Source: Gemmatimonadota bacterium
Lineage (GTDB): Bacteria > Gemmatimonadota > Gemmatimonadetes > Longimicrobiales > Gaopeijiaceae
Reading direction: 5' to 3'
Assembly (NCBI GenBank): GCA_041390125.1
Contig: JAWKQN010000002.1
Location: 124,001 to 188,000 of the forward strand
Length of the DNA: 64,000 nt
In this document: positions 42,112 through 52,070 of the stretch, piece after piece
Position numbering within the stretch: the first letter of the stretch is position 1
Layout of the letters: each line of letters opens with the position of its first letter
Made by a program: the position numbers and the translations under genes
The notes under the pieces: model-generated
Seen by the model: the letters and a program-made list of their open reading frames with translations, nothing else
Database searches by the model: none
Told to the model about the DNA's origin: nothing

Positions 42112-42887
42112 GACGGTCCCGGCGGATCGGTGACGCCGCGCACGAAGGGCCCGCGCGGCGGAGAGGCGGGCAGCCCACCCTTGGGGGCGACGATCATGAG
42201 GTTCCCATCATAGGTGACGACGCCCAGGAGGATGGCGCGCACGAGGTGATCGGGGTCGACCTCGTAGTAGTGGTCCCCGGAGATCGGATTGGCCTGATAG
42301 GGATCGGCGATCAGGATGCGACCGATGCTGGTGCCACACAGCACCACGAAGTGACCCTGGGGCGTGCCGCGGACGTCGTCGTACAACATCCGGCCATCCT
42401 CTGCCTCGACCTCGCGCGGCGTGCCGTACAGATAGGTCGAGCTCAGCCCGCACAGCACCGGCAGGCCGGCGTCGAAGTACTCCTGGATGCGCCGCACGCT
42501 CAGGGCGTGGAAGCGCAGCTCGCCTCCGGCCTCCAGGAAGCGGACGTAGGCCTTCGTGCTCTCGCGCAGACGGCGCTTGCGCTTGGCCACGAGCTGGGCG
42601 CGCAGCTTCTCGAGCAACGCCTCGGGCGGCAAGCCGTCCCAGGAGGGGTCGAAGACGCGGAGGTTGTAGGAGTAGAGTCGGACGTCGAACCCGCGGGCCA
42701 GGGCGTCCAGGCCCAGGAAGACGGCCAGCGTACCGCCCTCCTTCAGGGTGCGGACGTCGGCGATGAGGCGGGGGAGGTCGAGATCGAGTCCGTGGAAGGT
42801 GTAGACCGCGTGCAGGCTGGTCGGCCCGCAGGAGTAGTCGTCCGGTTGCGCCAGGATGGGCACCCGGACGGGGGAGGGAGCGGTCAT
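42108..42887 (-). CDS. C39-like cysteine peptidase
   Basis: A 259-residue papain-fold peptidase without signal peptide. Catalytic Cys20 is in QPDDYSCGPTS, His about 174 in TPQGHFVVLCG, and Asp in LIADPYQANP, the order seen in C39-like peptidases. Unlike bacteriocin-processing C39 domains it is not fused to an ABC transporter. It is the first gene of the operon and overlaps the ATP-grasp gene by ATGA. Known C39 enzymes cut after double glycine; here it may mature or remove a peptide carrier, or cut a tag made by the two ligases. That is inference. Confidence 0.8.
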   Translation of the reverse strand: MTAPSPVRVPILAQPDDYSCGPTSLHAVYTFHGLDLDLPRLIADVRTLKEGGTLAVFLGLDALARGFDVRLYSYNLRVFDPSWDGLPPEALLEKLRAQLVAKRKRRLRESTKAYVRFLEAGGELRFHALSVRRIQEYFDAGLPVLCGLSSTYLYGTPREVEAEDGRMLYDDVRGTPQGHFVVLCGTSIGRILIADPYQANPISGDHYYEVDPDHLVRAILLGVVTYDGNLMIVAPKGGLPASPPRGPFVRGVTDPPGPS

Positions 42888-42959
42888 GGGCGAAGCTCGT
42901 TGCGACGGGATCGGAGGGCGCGGATCTACCCCTCCGCCGCTTCGCCGGTCCGGACGAGT

Positions 42960-42985
42960 GGGTCCCCGGCCGAGGCCGGGGACCC
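42960..42985 (-). terminator. Strong hairpin after the H1-like gene
   Basis: Perfect 12-bp inverted repeat GGGTCCCCGGCC / GGCCGGGGACCC with a 2-nt centre, 15 bp after the stop of the lysine-rich gene. It lacks a T-tract. By position it separates that gene from the amidoligase operon 73 bp further on. Confidence 0.5.
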
Positions 42986-42999
42986 TCCCGGGTCCGGGG

Positions 43000-43221
43000 T
43001 CAGCGCTTGGGCGCCGCCGCCTTCTTGCGGGTGGCCTTCTTGGCCGTCTTCTTCGCAGCGGCCTTGCGGGCCGTCTTCTTGGCGGCCTTGCGGACCGGAG
43101 CCTTCTTCGCCGTCTTCTTGGCGGCGGCCTTGCGGGCCGGAGCCTTCTTGGCGGCCTTCTTGGCGGTCTTCTTGGCCGCCTTCTTCCTGGTCGCCTTCTT
43201 GGCAGCCTTCTTCATGGCCAT
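43000..43221 (-). CDS. Histone-H1-like lysine/alanine-rich DNA-binding protein
   Basis: A 73-residue protein made almost wholly of short repeats such as AAKKTAKKA, KKAPARKA and KATRKKAA. This matches the C-terminal tails of eukaryotic H1 and bacterial H1-like proteins, which bind and compact DNA. There is no globular domain. Start ATG 43221 has GGATGGG upstream; ATG 43233 (four residues earlier) is an alternative. The DNA repeats of the gene follow from the protein repeats. Its upstream region holds three copies of a palindrome shared with the divergent sigma-54 activator gene. Confidence 0.8.
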   Translation of the reverse strand: MAMKKAAKKATRKKAAKKTAKKAAKKAPARKAAAKKTAKKAPVRKAAKKTARKAAAKKTAKKATRKKAAAPKR

Positions 43222-43411
43222 TGGGGTGCCCATCCGTAGCTGTCTGCGCCTCGTGCGGCGCAAGTGATTGTCGGGAGCGCGTTTCGCTTCCGTCGGCCGG
43301 GGCTCAGGCAAAGCGCGGGCCATTCGAACGGGCGGGGCGTGCAAGTCGTTCACCGGCAAGGTGATGCGATGCCACACCCCTGCGCGGCCGAGGACCTGGC
43401 CCCGCCTTTTA

Positions 43412-43429
43412 TCGGCACTCCATTGCCGA
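43412..43429. promoter_or_regulatory. Palindromic operator-like site 1
   Basis: TCGGCA-N6-TGCCGA, perfect half-sites, 18 bp, in the 344-bp gap between the H1-like gene and the divergent sigma-54 activator. Confidence 0.65.
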
Positions 43430-43451
43430 ATCTTGACCGGAGGGATCCATT

Positions 43452-43469
43452 TCGGCACCTTGGTGCCGA
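43452..43469. promoter_or_regulatory. Palindromic operator-like site 2
   Basis: TCGGCA-N6-TGCCGA again, perfect half-sites; the inner bases extend the symmetry to CGGCACC-TT-GGTGCCG. It starts exactly 40 bp after site 1, about four helical turns, so both would face the same side of the DNA. Confidence 0.7.
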
Positions 43470-43545
43470 TCCCAGGGCCCATCGGATCGGCGCAGAGGCC
43501 CCTTCGGCGTTGCTGGAGCGGCAGATGCGCCACCACACCCGTTTT

Positions 43546-43563
43546 TCGGCATTGCGTTTCCGA
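43546..43563. promoter_or_regulatory. Palindromic operator-like site 3, at the activator start codon
   Basis: TCGGCA-N6-TTCCGA, one mismatch from sites 1 and 2, ending three bases before ATG 43566. The flanking TTTTCGG...CCGAAAA also pairs, so the transcript could form a hairpin covering the start codon. No Shine-Dalgarno sequence is seen here. Confidence 0.55.
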
Positions 43564-43565
43564 AA

Positions 43566-44975
43566 ATGATCGCACGCATCCTTGTCTTCACGCGCACGCC
43601 GGCGCTCACCCAGCGACTCACCGGCATCCTGGAGAGCAACGCCGGAGATCGCGTCGTCACCGAGACCCGCGGACTCCGACAGGTGTGGTCGAGCCTCAAG
43701 CGCGAGTCGTTCGATCTGCTCGTGTCGACGACCTCCGACCTTCCGCATCCGGTGGCGGAGACGGTGCGCGCCATCCGCGCTGCACCCGACGCACCGGAGG
43801 TCGTGCTCCTGACCCAGGAGGAGGACGCCGAAGAGCGCATCCGGCTCACGGCCGCCGGGGCTCTGGACGTGTTGTGGCGGAATCTGCCCGATCGCGCGCT
43901 GCGGGGCGCATTCGACGCCCTCATCCGTCGGCGGCGGGCGCACGTGCAACGCAGTGCCGAAGGGGATGATCAGGAGTTCCGCTTCGGTGACTTCGCCTCG
44001 TCCAGCCCGGCCATGGACGAGCTCCTCAGCCTGGCGGAGCGGGTGGCGCGCTCCGACGCGTCGTTGCTGGTTCTGGGGGAGACCGGCGTGGGCAAGGAGT
44101 GGCTGGCCCACGCCATCCACACGGAGAGCGCCCGCGCCGACGGTCCATTCGTGGCCGTCAATTGCTCGGCCCTTCCCGACACGCTGCTGGAGAGCGAGCT
44201 CTTCGGTCACGTGGAGGGCGCGTTCACCGGCGCCGTGCGCGCGCGCCGGGGCTACTTCGAGCTGGCGCACGAGGGCACGCTCTTCCTGGACGAGATCGGC
44301 GACATGCCCCTGGCGCTCCAGGCCAAGCTGCTGCGGGCCCTCCAGGAGCGCCGGATCCAGCCCCTCGGCAGCGAGCGCTCCATTCCCGTCGACGTCCGCA
44401 TCATGGCGGCCACCAACCGCAACCTCGAGGAGGCCATGGAGGCCGGCGAGTTCCGACCGGATCTCTATTTCCGTCTCGGGGTGGTGACGTTGACGGTGCC
44501 GCCGCTGCGGGAACGGCGCGAGGACATCCCGGAGCTGGTGAACGCATACTGCGAGCGCTTCTCCGATCAGTTCGGACGCGACCTCGCCGGAACGGACCCG
44601 GCGGCCATGGAAGCGCTCGAGCGCTATGCCTGGCCGGGAAACGTCCGCGAGCTGATCAACGTGATGGAGCGGGCCGTCCTGCTGGCTCCCGGTCCGATGC
44701 TGTCCCTGCCGGACCTGCCGGCCCAGATCACCGGCGCGCTACCGCCGGAGATGCGCGGGCCGGAGCCGCCGCGCCTGGAGAGCCTGGTGCGCCAGCCGTT
44801 GAGTGAGGCACGCGACCGGGTGGTCTCGTGGTTGGAGAGCGCCTACCTCGAACGCCTGCTCAGCGAGACCCGCGGGCGCGTGGGGGTCGCGGCCGAGCGG
44901 GCGGGACTGAGCCCCCGCACGCTCTACAACAAGATGCAGGAGTACGGGCTCGACAAGGCCGACTTCCGCGGGTAG
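43566..44975 (+). CDS. Sigma-54-dependent activator with degenerate receiver domain
   Basis: A 469-residue bacterial enhancer-binding protein. Residues 1-120 look like a receiver fold (ILVFTRTPALTQRLTGIL, FDLLVSTTSDLP, EVVLLTQEED) but lack the paired acidic residues and have no clear phospho-acceptor Asp, so it is probably not controlled by phosphorylation. Then comes the AAA+ domain: GETGVGKEW (Walker A), ESELFGHVEGAFTGA (sigma-54 contact loop intact), LFLDEIGDM (Walker B), and a Fis-type helix-turn-helix (VAAERAGLSPRTLYNKM) at the end. It activates RpoN promoters. Three palindromes upstream suggest autoregulation. Confidence 0.9.
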   Translation: MIARILVFTRTPALTQRLTGILESNAGDRVVTETRGLRQVWSSLKRESFDLLVSTTSDLPHPVAETVRAIRAAPDAPEVVLLTQEEDAEERIRLTAAGALDVLWRNLPDRALRGAFDALIRRRRAHVQRSAEGDDQEFRFGDFASSSPAMDELLSLAERVARSDASLLVLGETGVGKEWLAHAIHTESARADGPFVAVNCSALPDTLLESELFGHVEGAFTGAVRARRGYFELAHEGTLFLDEIGDMPLALQAKLLRALQERRIQPLGSERSIPVDVRIMAATNRNLEEAMEAGEFRPDLYFRLGVVTLTVPPLRERREDIPELVNAYCERFSDQFGRDLAGTDPAAMEALERYAWPGNVRELINVMERAVLLAPGPMLSLPDLPAQITGALPPEMRGPEPPRLESLVRQPLSEARDRVVSWLESAYLERLLSETRGRVGVAAERAGLSPRTLYNKMQEYGLDKADFRG

Positions 44976-45075
44976 CGCGGCCACGCCCTCTGGACCCGGA
45001 GATCCCATCACCGCCGCCCCTCGCCGCTCCCGGTCGCGTCGTCTCCTCTCGTCGCTGAGGACCGGCTGGCGTCGC

Positions 45076-45828
45076 GTGCCCGGCCACCTCCGCCTGGCGC
45101 TCGCCGCTCTTCTCGTGGTGGCGCTCCTCTCCCCGTATCCCGAGCTGCTGCGCTGGGCCCGCCCGGGGACCACGTCGCTCATGCAGCAACGTCTACGCGA
45201 GGCGCGGGAAGAAGGGACCGCGCTGGAGCTCCAGCGCACATGGGTCGACCTCGACTCCGTGGATGCCACCCTGATCCGGGCGGTGTTGATCGCGGAGGAC
45301 CAGCGCTTCTACGGGCATGGGGGCGTGGACTGGGAGGCGCTGGCCGAGGAGCTGCACTACACGGGCCACGGAGCCTGGCAATGGTGGGACGTCCAGGACT
45401 GGGCAGGGGTGCTGGGCGCGGTCCGCTACTACCGGGACCACGCGGACGACGTGCGCGGACGGAGTACCATCACGCAGCAGTTGGCCAAGAACCTCTATTT
45501 CGGCACCGACCGCTCCATCTCGCGCAAGGCTCGCGAGCTGATCGTCGCCAAGCGCCTGGAGTGGTTCCTTCCCAAGGACCGGATCCTCGAGCTCTATCTG
45601 AACGTCGTGGAGCTCGGGCCGGGCATCTTCGGGGTCGAGGCCGCCGCTCAGGCGTACTTCGACCGCAGCGCCGCCGACCTCACGCGCGCACAGGCCGCGT
45701 CCCTGGCGGCCACACTGCCTCATCCGTTGACGTCGAATCCGGCGCACCGCCCGGGGCGGATGCGGTGGCGGCGGGACCTGATCCTCGGACGATTGGCGCG
45801 CGGCGAGGGTCCCGTACCGGAACCGTGA
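45076..45828 (+). CDS. mtgA: Monofunctional biosynthetic peptidoglycan transglycosylase
   Basis: A 250-residue GT51-family enzyme starting with GTG 45076. One N-terminal membrane span (LALAALLVVALLSPYPEL) is followed by the GT51 motifs: AEDQRFYGHGGVDW with catalytic Glu, GRSTITQQLAKNLYF, RKARELIVAKRLEW, and KDRILELYLNVVELGPGIFGVEAAAQAYF. There is no transpeptidase domain, so it polymerises lipid II into glycan strands only. It is about 100 bp downstream of the sigma-54 activator and probably separately expressed. Confidence 0.92.
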   Translation: MPGHLRLALAALLVVALLSPYPELLRWARPGTTSLMQQRLREAREEGTALELQRTWVDLDSVDATLIRAVLIAEDQRFYGHGGVDWEALAEELHYTGHGAWQWWDVQDWAGVLGAVRYYRDHADDVRGRSTITQQLAKNLYFGTDRSISRKARELIVAKRLEWFLPKDRILELYLNVVELGPGIFGVEAAAQAYFDRSAADLTRAQAASLAATLPHPLTSNPAHRPGRMRWRRDLILGRLARGEGPVPEP

Positions 45829-46050
45829 GCCGCGCGCGCTTCCGTAGCCGCGCACCACGAGGTAGCTTCGACGCTCAGGTATGCACGGCCCGTGCTGCTC
45901 GTCGGCACGGGCCCCCACGCGTCCCGTCCCCCGTCCCCCGTGCACCATCGGTCCATCCGGACCGTTCCAGCACGCAGCGGACGAGGCGACATCGCCTTCG
46001 CTCCGGATCACCGACGCGCCGTTCTCGCGCGCGCACCCAGGAGGCAGGCG

Positions 46051-48309
<2,259 letters not shown>

Positions 48310-48316
48310 GCGGGCG

Positions 48317-48342
48317 GGGGAGCCGGCACCGGCCGGCTCCCC
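48317..48342. terminator. Hairpin between convergent catalase and cysteine-cluster genes
   Basis: Perfect 10-bp inverted repeat GGGGAGCCGG / CCGGCTCCCC with a 6-nt loop, lying 7 bp after the catalase stop and 10 bp before the convergent gene's stop. It can serve both directions; no strong T-tract. Confidence 0.55.
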
Positions 48343-48351
48343 TCGAGCGCT

Positions 48352-48738
48352 TCAGTCCTCCGCGACGTAGGCGGCGACGACCAGATCGGGATCGTCGAAC
48401 CGGTTCCGCTCCGAGGACAGGAAGTCGTAGTAGCCGCAGCGACCCGTGCCCGGATACTGGCGACAGATGGTGGGGCGACCGGAATAGATGCTGCAGCCGC
48501 GGGTCTCGTCGTCGATGAAGATGCAGATCGTCTCGAAGTACTCGTCGTCCTTGTGGCGAAGCACCCGCACGCCGTCTTCGGTCTTGCGCGTGAACTTGCG
48601 CTCGGCTGCCGAAGGGGTGACGCCGTGGTGCTTGGCCAGGCGCTTGAGGTCGCGGTCGGTGACCGGGATCCACGCGTAGGAGCAGCAGTACGCGGGGCAC
48701 TTGGTGCAGTTGTACAGGACCTTGAGTGGCTTGCCCAA
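48352..48738 (-). CDS. YkgJ-family cysteine-cluster protein
   Basis: About 128 residues if it starts at TTG 48738, the only plausible start just before the conserved part; an upstream extension into the repeat region is unlikely. Cysteines are arranged NCTKCPAYCCSY ... ETICIFID ... GCSIYSGRPTICRQYP ... GRCGYYD, matching the YkgJ/UPF0153 family that binds zinc or an iron-sulphur cluster. Molecular role is not known. It is convergent with the catalase gene and its 5' side borders a 24-bp tandem array. Confidence 0.75.
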   Translation of the reverse strand: MGKPLKVLYNCTKCPAYCCSYAWIPVTDRDLKRLAKHHGVTPSAAERKFTRKTEDGVRVLRHKDDEYFETICIFIDDETRGCSIYSGRPTICRQYPGTGRCGYYDFLSSERNRFDDPDLVVAAYVAED

Positions 48739-48851
48739 GAGAGGCTGTCTTTCTCTGAGGGGACGGCAGCGGACCCCGCAATGTCGGCCCTGAGGTCCGG
48801 GGCCGCCACCCGTCGGACGGAGGACGGCCTGCCGGCTTCGCTGCGGCGCGG

Positions 48852-49079
48852 CGTCCGTGGGGCTCGCTGCCCGTGGAGCTCTCGGGCTCACGAACCCGTG
48901 GAACCGCCGGGCTCGCTACCCGTGGAACCGGTGGGCTCACGACCCGTGGCACCGCTGGCTCGCTACCCGTGGCACCGGTGGGCGCGCTCCCCGCGGAACC
49001 GTTGGGGTCGCTGCCCGTGGCACCGGTGGGCGCGCTACCCGTGGCACCGGTGGGCGCGCCACCCGCGGAACCCGGCCGA
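48852..49079. repeat. 24-bp tandem repeat array, about 9.5 copies
   Basis: Units of 24 bp (one of 23) built on CCGTGGCACCGGTGGGC followed by GCTAC or CTCAC variants. The array lies between the cysteine-cluster gene and the choice-of-anchor-B gene. Frames through it encode low-complexity arginine/tryptophan or proline/valine repeats without a credible start, so I do not call a gene in it. Confidence 0.9.
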
Positions 49080-49225
49080 CCACACCCGTCCGGTGCCCAT
49101 CGCCGACCGGCTCGGCGCTGCGTCGGCACCCGGGCGCCACGTCCGGATGGACCACGGAACCGGGCTCGGGGGGTAGCAGCCCCGACGCAGCGCATCCGCT
49201 CGCACCTGACCCGGAGGATGGATCG

Positions 49226-51655
49226 ATGGCCTTGTCCCGTCTGCTCGCGGCGCTGACGCTCGCGGCCGCGCCCGCGGCGCTGGGCGCCCAGACCTTCGTC
49301 TCCGAGCGGCCGGCGTTCCCGGCCGCGGGCTTCGCCTCCGCGCTGGTGCTGGACGGCTCCACGCTGTACGCCGGCCGCACCGGCGCCGCGGCGGGCATGC
49401 CCATCCCGCCGTCCCGACCGGGGAGCGTTCACGTCTTCTCCCGCGAAGGCGCGGCCTTCCGCGAGACCGCCGTCGTGCAGGCGGACGACGGGACCATCGG
49501 CGACGGGTTCGGCTCCGCGCTCGCGGCCCGGGGAGACCTGCTGGCGGTGGGCGCGCCCCAGCAGGGCGCCGGTGCGGTCTACCTGTTCCAGCGCAACGGA
49601 GCGAGCTGGCGTCAGGTCACGAAGCTCACGGCGCCGCCCGGCTCCACCGCAGCGGGCTTCGGATCGGCCGTGGCGCTGTCCGACGGCTGGCTGTTCGTCG
49701 GCGCGCCCGGCGCCGGGCAGCGGGGCCTCGTCTACACGTACGCGCAGGCGAACGGATGGAACGCGGCAGGGCAGCTCCAGGGGTCGGATCCCTCCGACCT
49801 CCGCCTGGGCATGTCCCTCTCCGCCGCCGACTCCCGGCTGCTGGCCGGTGCACCGGGCCCGGGTGGCTCGCTCGGCGGCGGTGGCATGCAGGGCCGCCCC
49901 GGCCCGGGCGCGGCGTACGTGTTCGAGCGCGAGGGAGACGCGTGGCGCGAGGCCGCGCGCTTGAGCGTCCCCGCGGACGCGCCCGTCGCGCCGCTGGCGC
50001 TCGGATCCAAGGTCCACCTGGGCCAAGGGTGGGCCCTGGCCTCCGCGCCGGTCACGGCGAACGCCAACGGCGCGCTCTGGCAGTTCACGCAGGGCGCCGA
50101 TGGCACCTGGAGCGCGGGAGCGGCCCTCACTCCCGGCGAACCCGGGCAGACGATCTTCGGCTCCGACTTCGTGGTGGCCGGCAACGACCTCCTCGTCGGC
50201 GCCCCGATGGTGGATCAGTTCAACGGCGCGGTCTTCGTGTTCGCGCGCCAGAACGACGCCTGGACCCCGACGCAGCAGCTCTCCGTCGAGACCCAGGGCA
50301 TGGCCGGCTTCTTCGGGATGGCCGTGGCGGGGAGCGGGGACCTGGCCGTGCTGGGCGCGCCGGGGGACGACTTCTGGGAGGGCACCGGATTCGTGTTCGA
50401 GCGCGGCGCGGGGGGCCAGTGGAGCGAGGTCGCCACGGTCACCGACGTCGACACCGACCTCACTGCCCTGATCGGGGAGCCCATCGACTGTACCGCACAG
50501 GGCGAGGCCGCCGGCTTCGGCTGCCAGGACGTCGACCTGGTCTCCTTCCTGCCCGTCAGCGAACTCGGTGGCGAGCGCGGCATCATGGTGAGCGACATCT
50601 GGGGCTGGACCGATCCGGAGTCCGGAAAGGAGTACGCGATCCTGGGTCGCTTCGACGGGACGTCCTTCGTGGACGTGAGCGACCCGGCCCGTCCGGTCTA
50701 CCTCGGCAACCTGCCCCTGACCGAGGGAGCCACCAAGAACCTGTGGCGCGACATCAAGGTCTACGACAACCACGCGTTCGTCGTGGCGGACGCCGCGGGC
50801 GAGCACGGCGTGCAGATCTTCGACCTGACCCGCCTGCGCGCATTCGATGGCACGCCGGAGACCTTCACGGAGGACGCCCACTATTCCGGCATCCACAGCG
50901 CCCACAACATCGTGATCAACGAGGAGACGGGCTTCGCCTACGTGGTCGGCAGCAGCATGGGCGGGGAGACGTGTGGAGGGGGCCTGCACATGGTCGACAT
51001 CCGCGATCCACGCAACCCCACGTTCGCGGGCTGCTTCTCCGATCCGCTGACCGGCAACTCCAAGACCGGCTACAGCCACGATGCCATGTGCACCCTCTAT
51101 CACGGTCCGGACGAGGAGCACGCAGGCAAGGAGATCTGCTTCGGCGCGAACGAGACGCACCTGTCGATCGCCGACGTCACCGACAAGAGCAACCCGGTCG
51201 CGCTTTCCCGGGCGTCCTATCCGAACGTGGCCTACTCCCATCAGGGATGGCCGTCGGACGACCACAAGTACTTCTTCCTGAACGACGAGCTGGACGAGCT
51301 GTCCGGCACGCAGAGCCGGACCCGCACGCTGGTGTGGGACATCCAGGACCTGGACGACCCCATCCTGCTCACGGAGTACATGGGCGAGACGGCCGCGTCG
51401 GATCACAACCTCTACGTGCGCGGCAATCTGGTCTACGAGTCGAACTACGTGTCCGGGCTGCGCATCCTGGACATCAGCGACCCCGCCAACCCGGTGGAGG
51501 TCGCGCACTTCGACACCGTGCCCTGGGGTCCCGACGCCCCGGGCTTCGCCGGCTCCTGGAGCAACTACCCCTACTTCCAGAGCGGCAACATCATCGTGTC
51601 GTCGATGCGGGAAGGGCTGTTCATCGTGCGCAAGCGCGAGCGCCCGGTGTCCTGA
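49226..51655 (+). CDS. Choice-of-anchor B family protein with N-terminal FG-GAP-like repeats
   Basis: An 809-residue exported protein (signal peptide to about LGAQT). Residues 30-410 hold repeated propeller-type units (GFGSALAARGDLLAVGAPQQGAGAVYLF, GFGSAVALSDGWLFVGAPG, FFGMAVAGSGDLAVLGAPG). From about 430 the choice-of-anchor-B region follows: SDIWGWTDPESGKEYAILG, FVDVSDPARPVYLGNL, HNIVINEETGFAYVVGS, GLHMVDIRDPRNPTFAGC, with LVIVD-like blades. It is probably a surface or secreted propeller protein; no sorting tail was recognised. ATG 49226 follows GGAGG at 49213-49217; ATG 49218 is in another frame. Confidence 0.85.
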   Translation: MALSRLLAALTLAAAPAALGAQTFVSERPAFPAAGFASALVLDGSTLYAGRTGAAAGMPIPPSRPGSVHVFSREGAAFRETAVVQADDGTIGDGFGSALAARGDLLAVGAPQQGAGAVYLFQRNGASWRQVTKLTAPPGSTAAGFGSAVALSDGWLFVGAPGAGQRGLVYTYAQANGWNAAGQLQGSDPSDLRLGMSLSAADSRLLAGAPGPGGSLGGGGMQGRPGPGAAYVFEREGDAWREAARLSVPADAPVAPLALGSKVHLGQGWALASAPVTANANGALWQFTQGADGTWSAGAALTPGEPGQTIFGSDFVVAGNDLLVGAPMVDQFNGAVFVFARQNDAWTPTQQLSVETQGMAGFFGMAVAGSGDLAVLGAPGDDFWEGTGFVFERGAGGQWSEVATVTDVDTDLTALIGEPIDCTAQGEAAGFGCQDVDLVSFLPVSELGGERGIMVSDIWGWTDPESGKEYAILGRFDGTSFVDVSDPARPVYLGNLPLTEGATKNLWRDIKVYDNHAFVVADAAGEHGVQIFDLTRLRAFDGTPETFTEDAHYSGIHSAHNIVINEETGFAYVVGSSMGGETCGGGLHMVDIRDPRNPTFAGCFSDPLTGNSKTGYSHDAMCTLYHGPDEEHAGKEICFGANETHLSIADVTDKSNPVALSRASYPNVAYSHQGWPSDDHKYFFLNDELDELSGTQSRTRTLVWDIQDLDDPILLTEYMGETAASDHNLYVRGNLVYESNYVSGLRILDISDPANPVEVAHFDTVPWGPDAPGFAGSWSNYPYFQSGNIIVSSMREGLFIVRKRERPVS

Positions 51656-51660
51656 GGACG

Positions 51661-51692
51661 GTGGGCGGCGGTGCTCAGGCGCCGCCGCCCAC
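51661..51692. terminator. Hairpin between convergent genes
   Basis: Perfect 11-bp inverted repeat GTGGGCGGCGG / CCGCCGCCCAC, loop of 10, just after the choice-of-anchor-B stop and overlapping the end of the convergent short gene. Confidence 0.5.
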
Positions 51693-52070
51693 GCTGTCCT
51701 GCAGCCGTCGCAGGGCCTCGGGACTCAATTCGGGCGCGATCTCCGCCAACGTCTCCGGGTCGGCCTCCTGCACCGAGGCGGCGCTGTCGAATCGAGCGGC
51801 GATCCGCTGCGCGACCCGCGCGTCGAGGCCGGGCGCCCCGCTCCGCATCAGCGTGACCAGCAGGGCGTGTCGATCGACGGCGGCGCGCAGGCCGTCATCA
51901 TCCACCTCCCACCCCCCTTCGGACCGCACCGTGCGCAGGAACTCGCCCCACTCCGGCTCTTCCTGACTCTCCCGCAATCCGTCCAGGTACTGCTCCACGG
52001 ACCGGGTGAGCCGTTGGTCGGGCTCCCAGATCCGCGCCGCCCCCGGGTCTTCGTCGCGGCGTGCGGTCAT
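51675..52070 (-). CDS. Small acidic protein of unknown function
   Basis: A 131-residue, mostly helical acidic protein (EPDQRLTRSVEQYLDGLRESQEEPEWGEFLRTV; ELSPEALRRLQDSVGGGA). No signal peptide or membrane span. No family was recognised. Its start overlaps the stop of the universal stress gene (ATGA), so the two are translated from one transcript and it may act with that protein. Confidence 0.6.
   Translation of the reverse strand: MTARRDEDPGAARIWEPDQRLTRSVEQYLDGLRESQEEPEWGEFLRTVRSEGGWEVDDDGLRAAVDRHALLVTLMRSGAPGLDARVAQRIAARFDSAASVQEADPETLAEIAPELSPEALRRLQDSVGGGA

Noticed and set aside
42108..42887. C39-like peptidase as leader peptidase for the lasso peptide (core region has GGG)
   Set aside because: Lasso leader peptidases are transglutaminase-like; this gene is 28 kb away and tightly coupled to amidoligases. 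It remains only a weak alternative.
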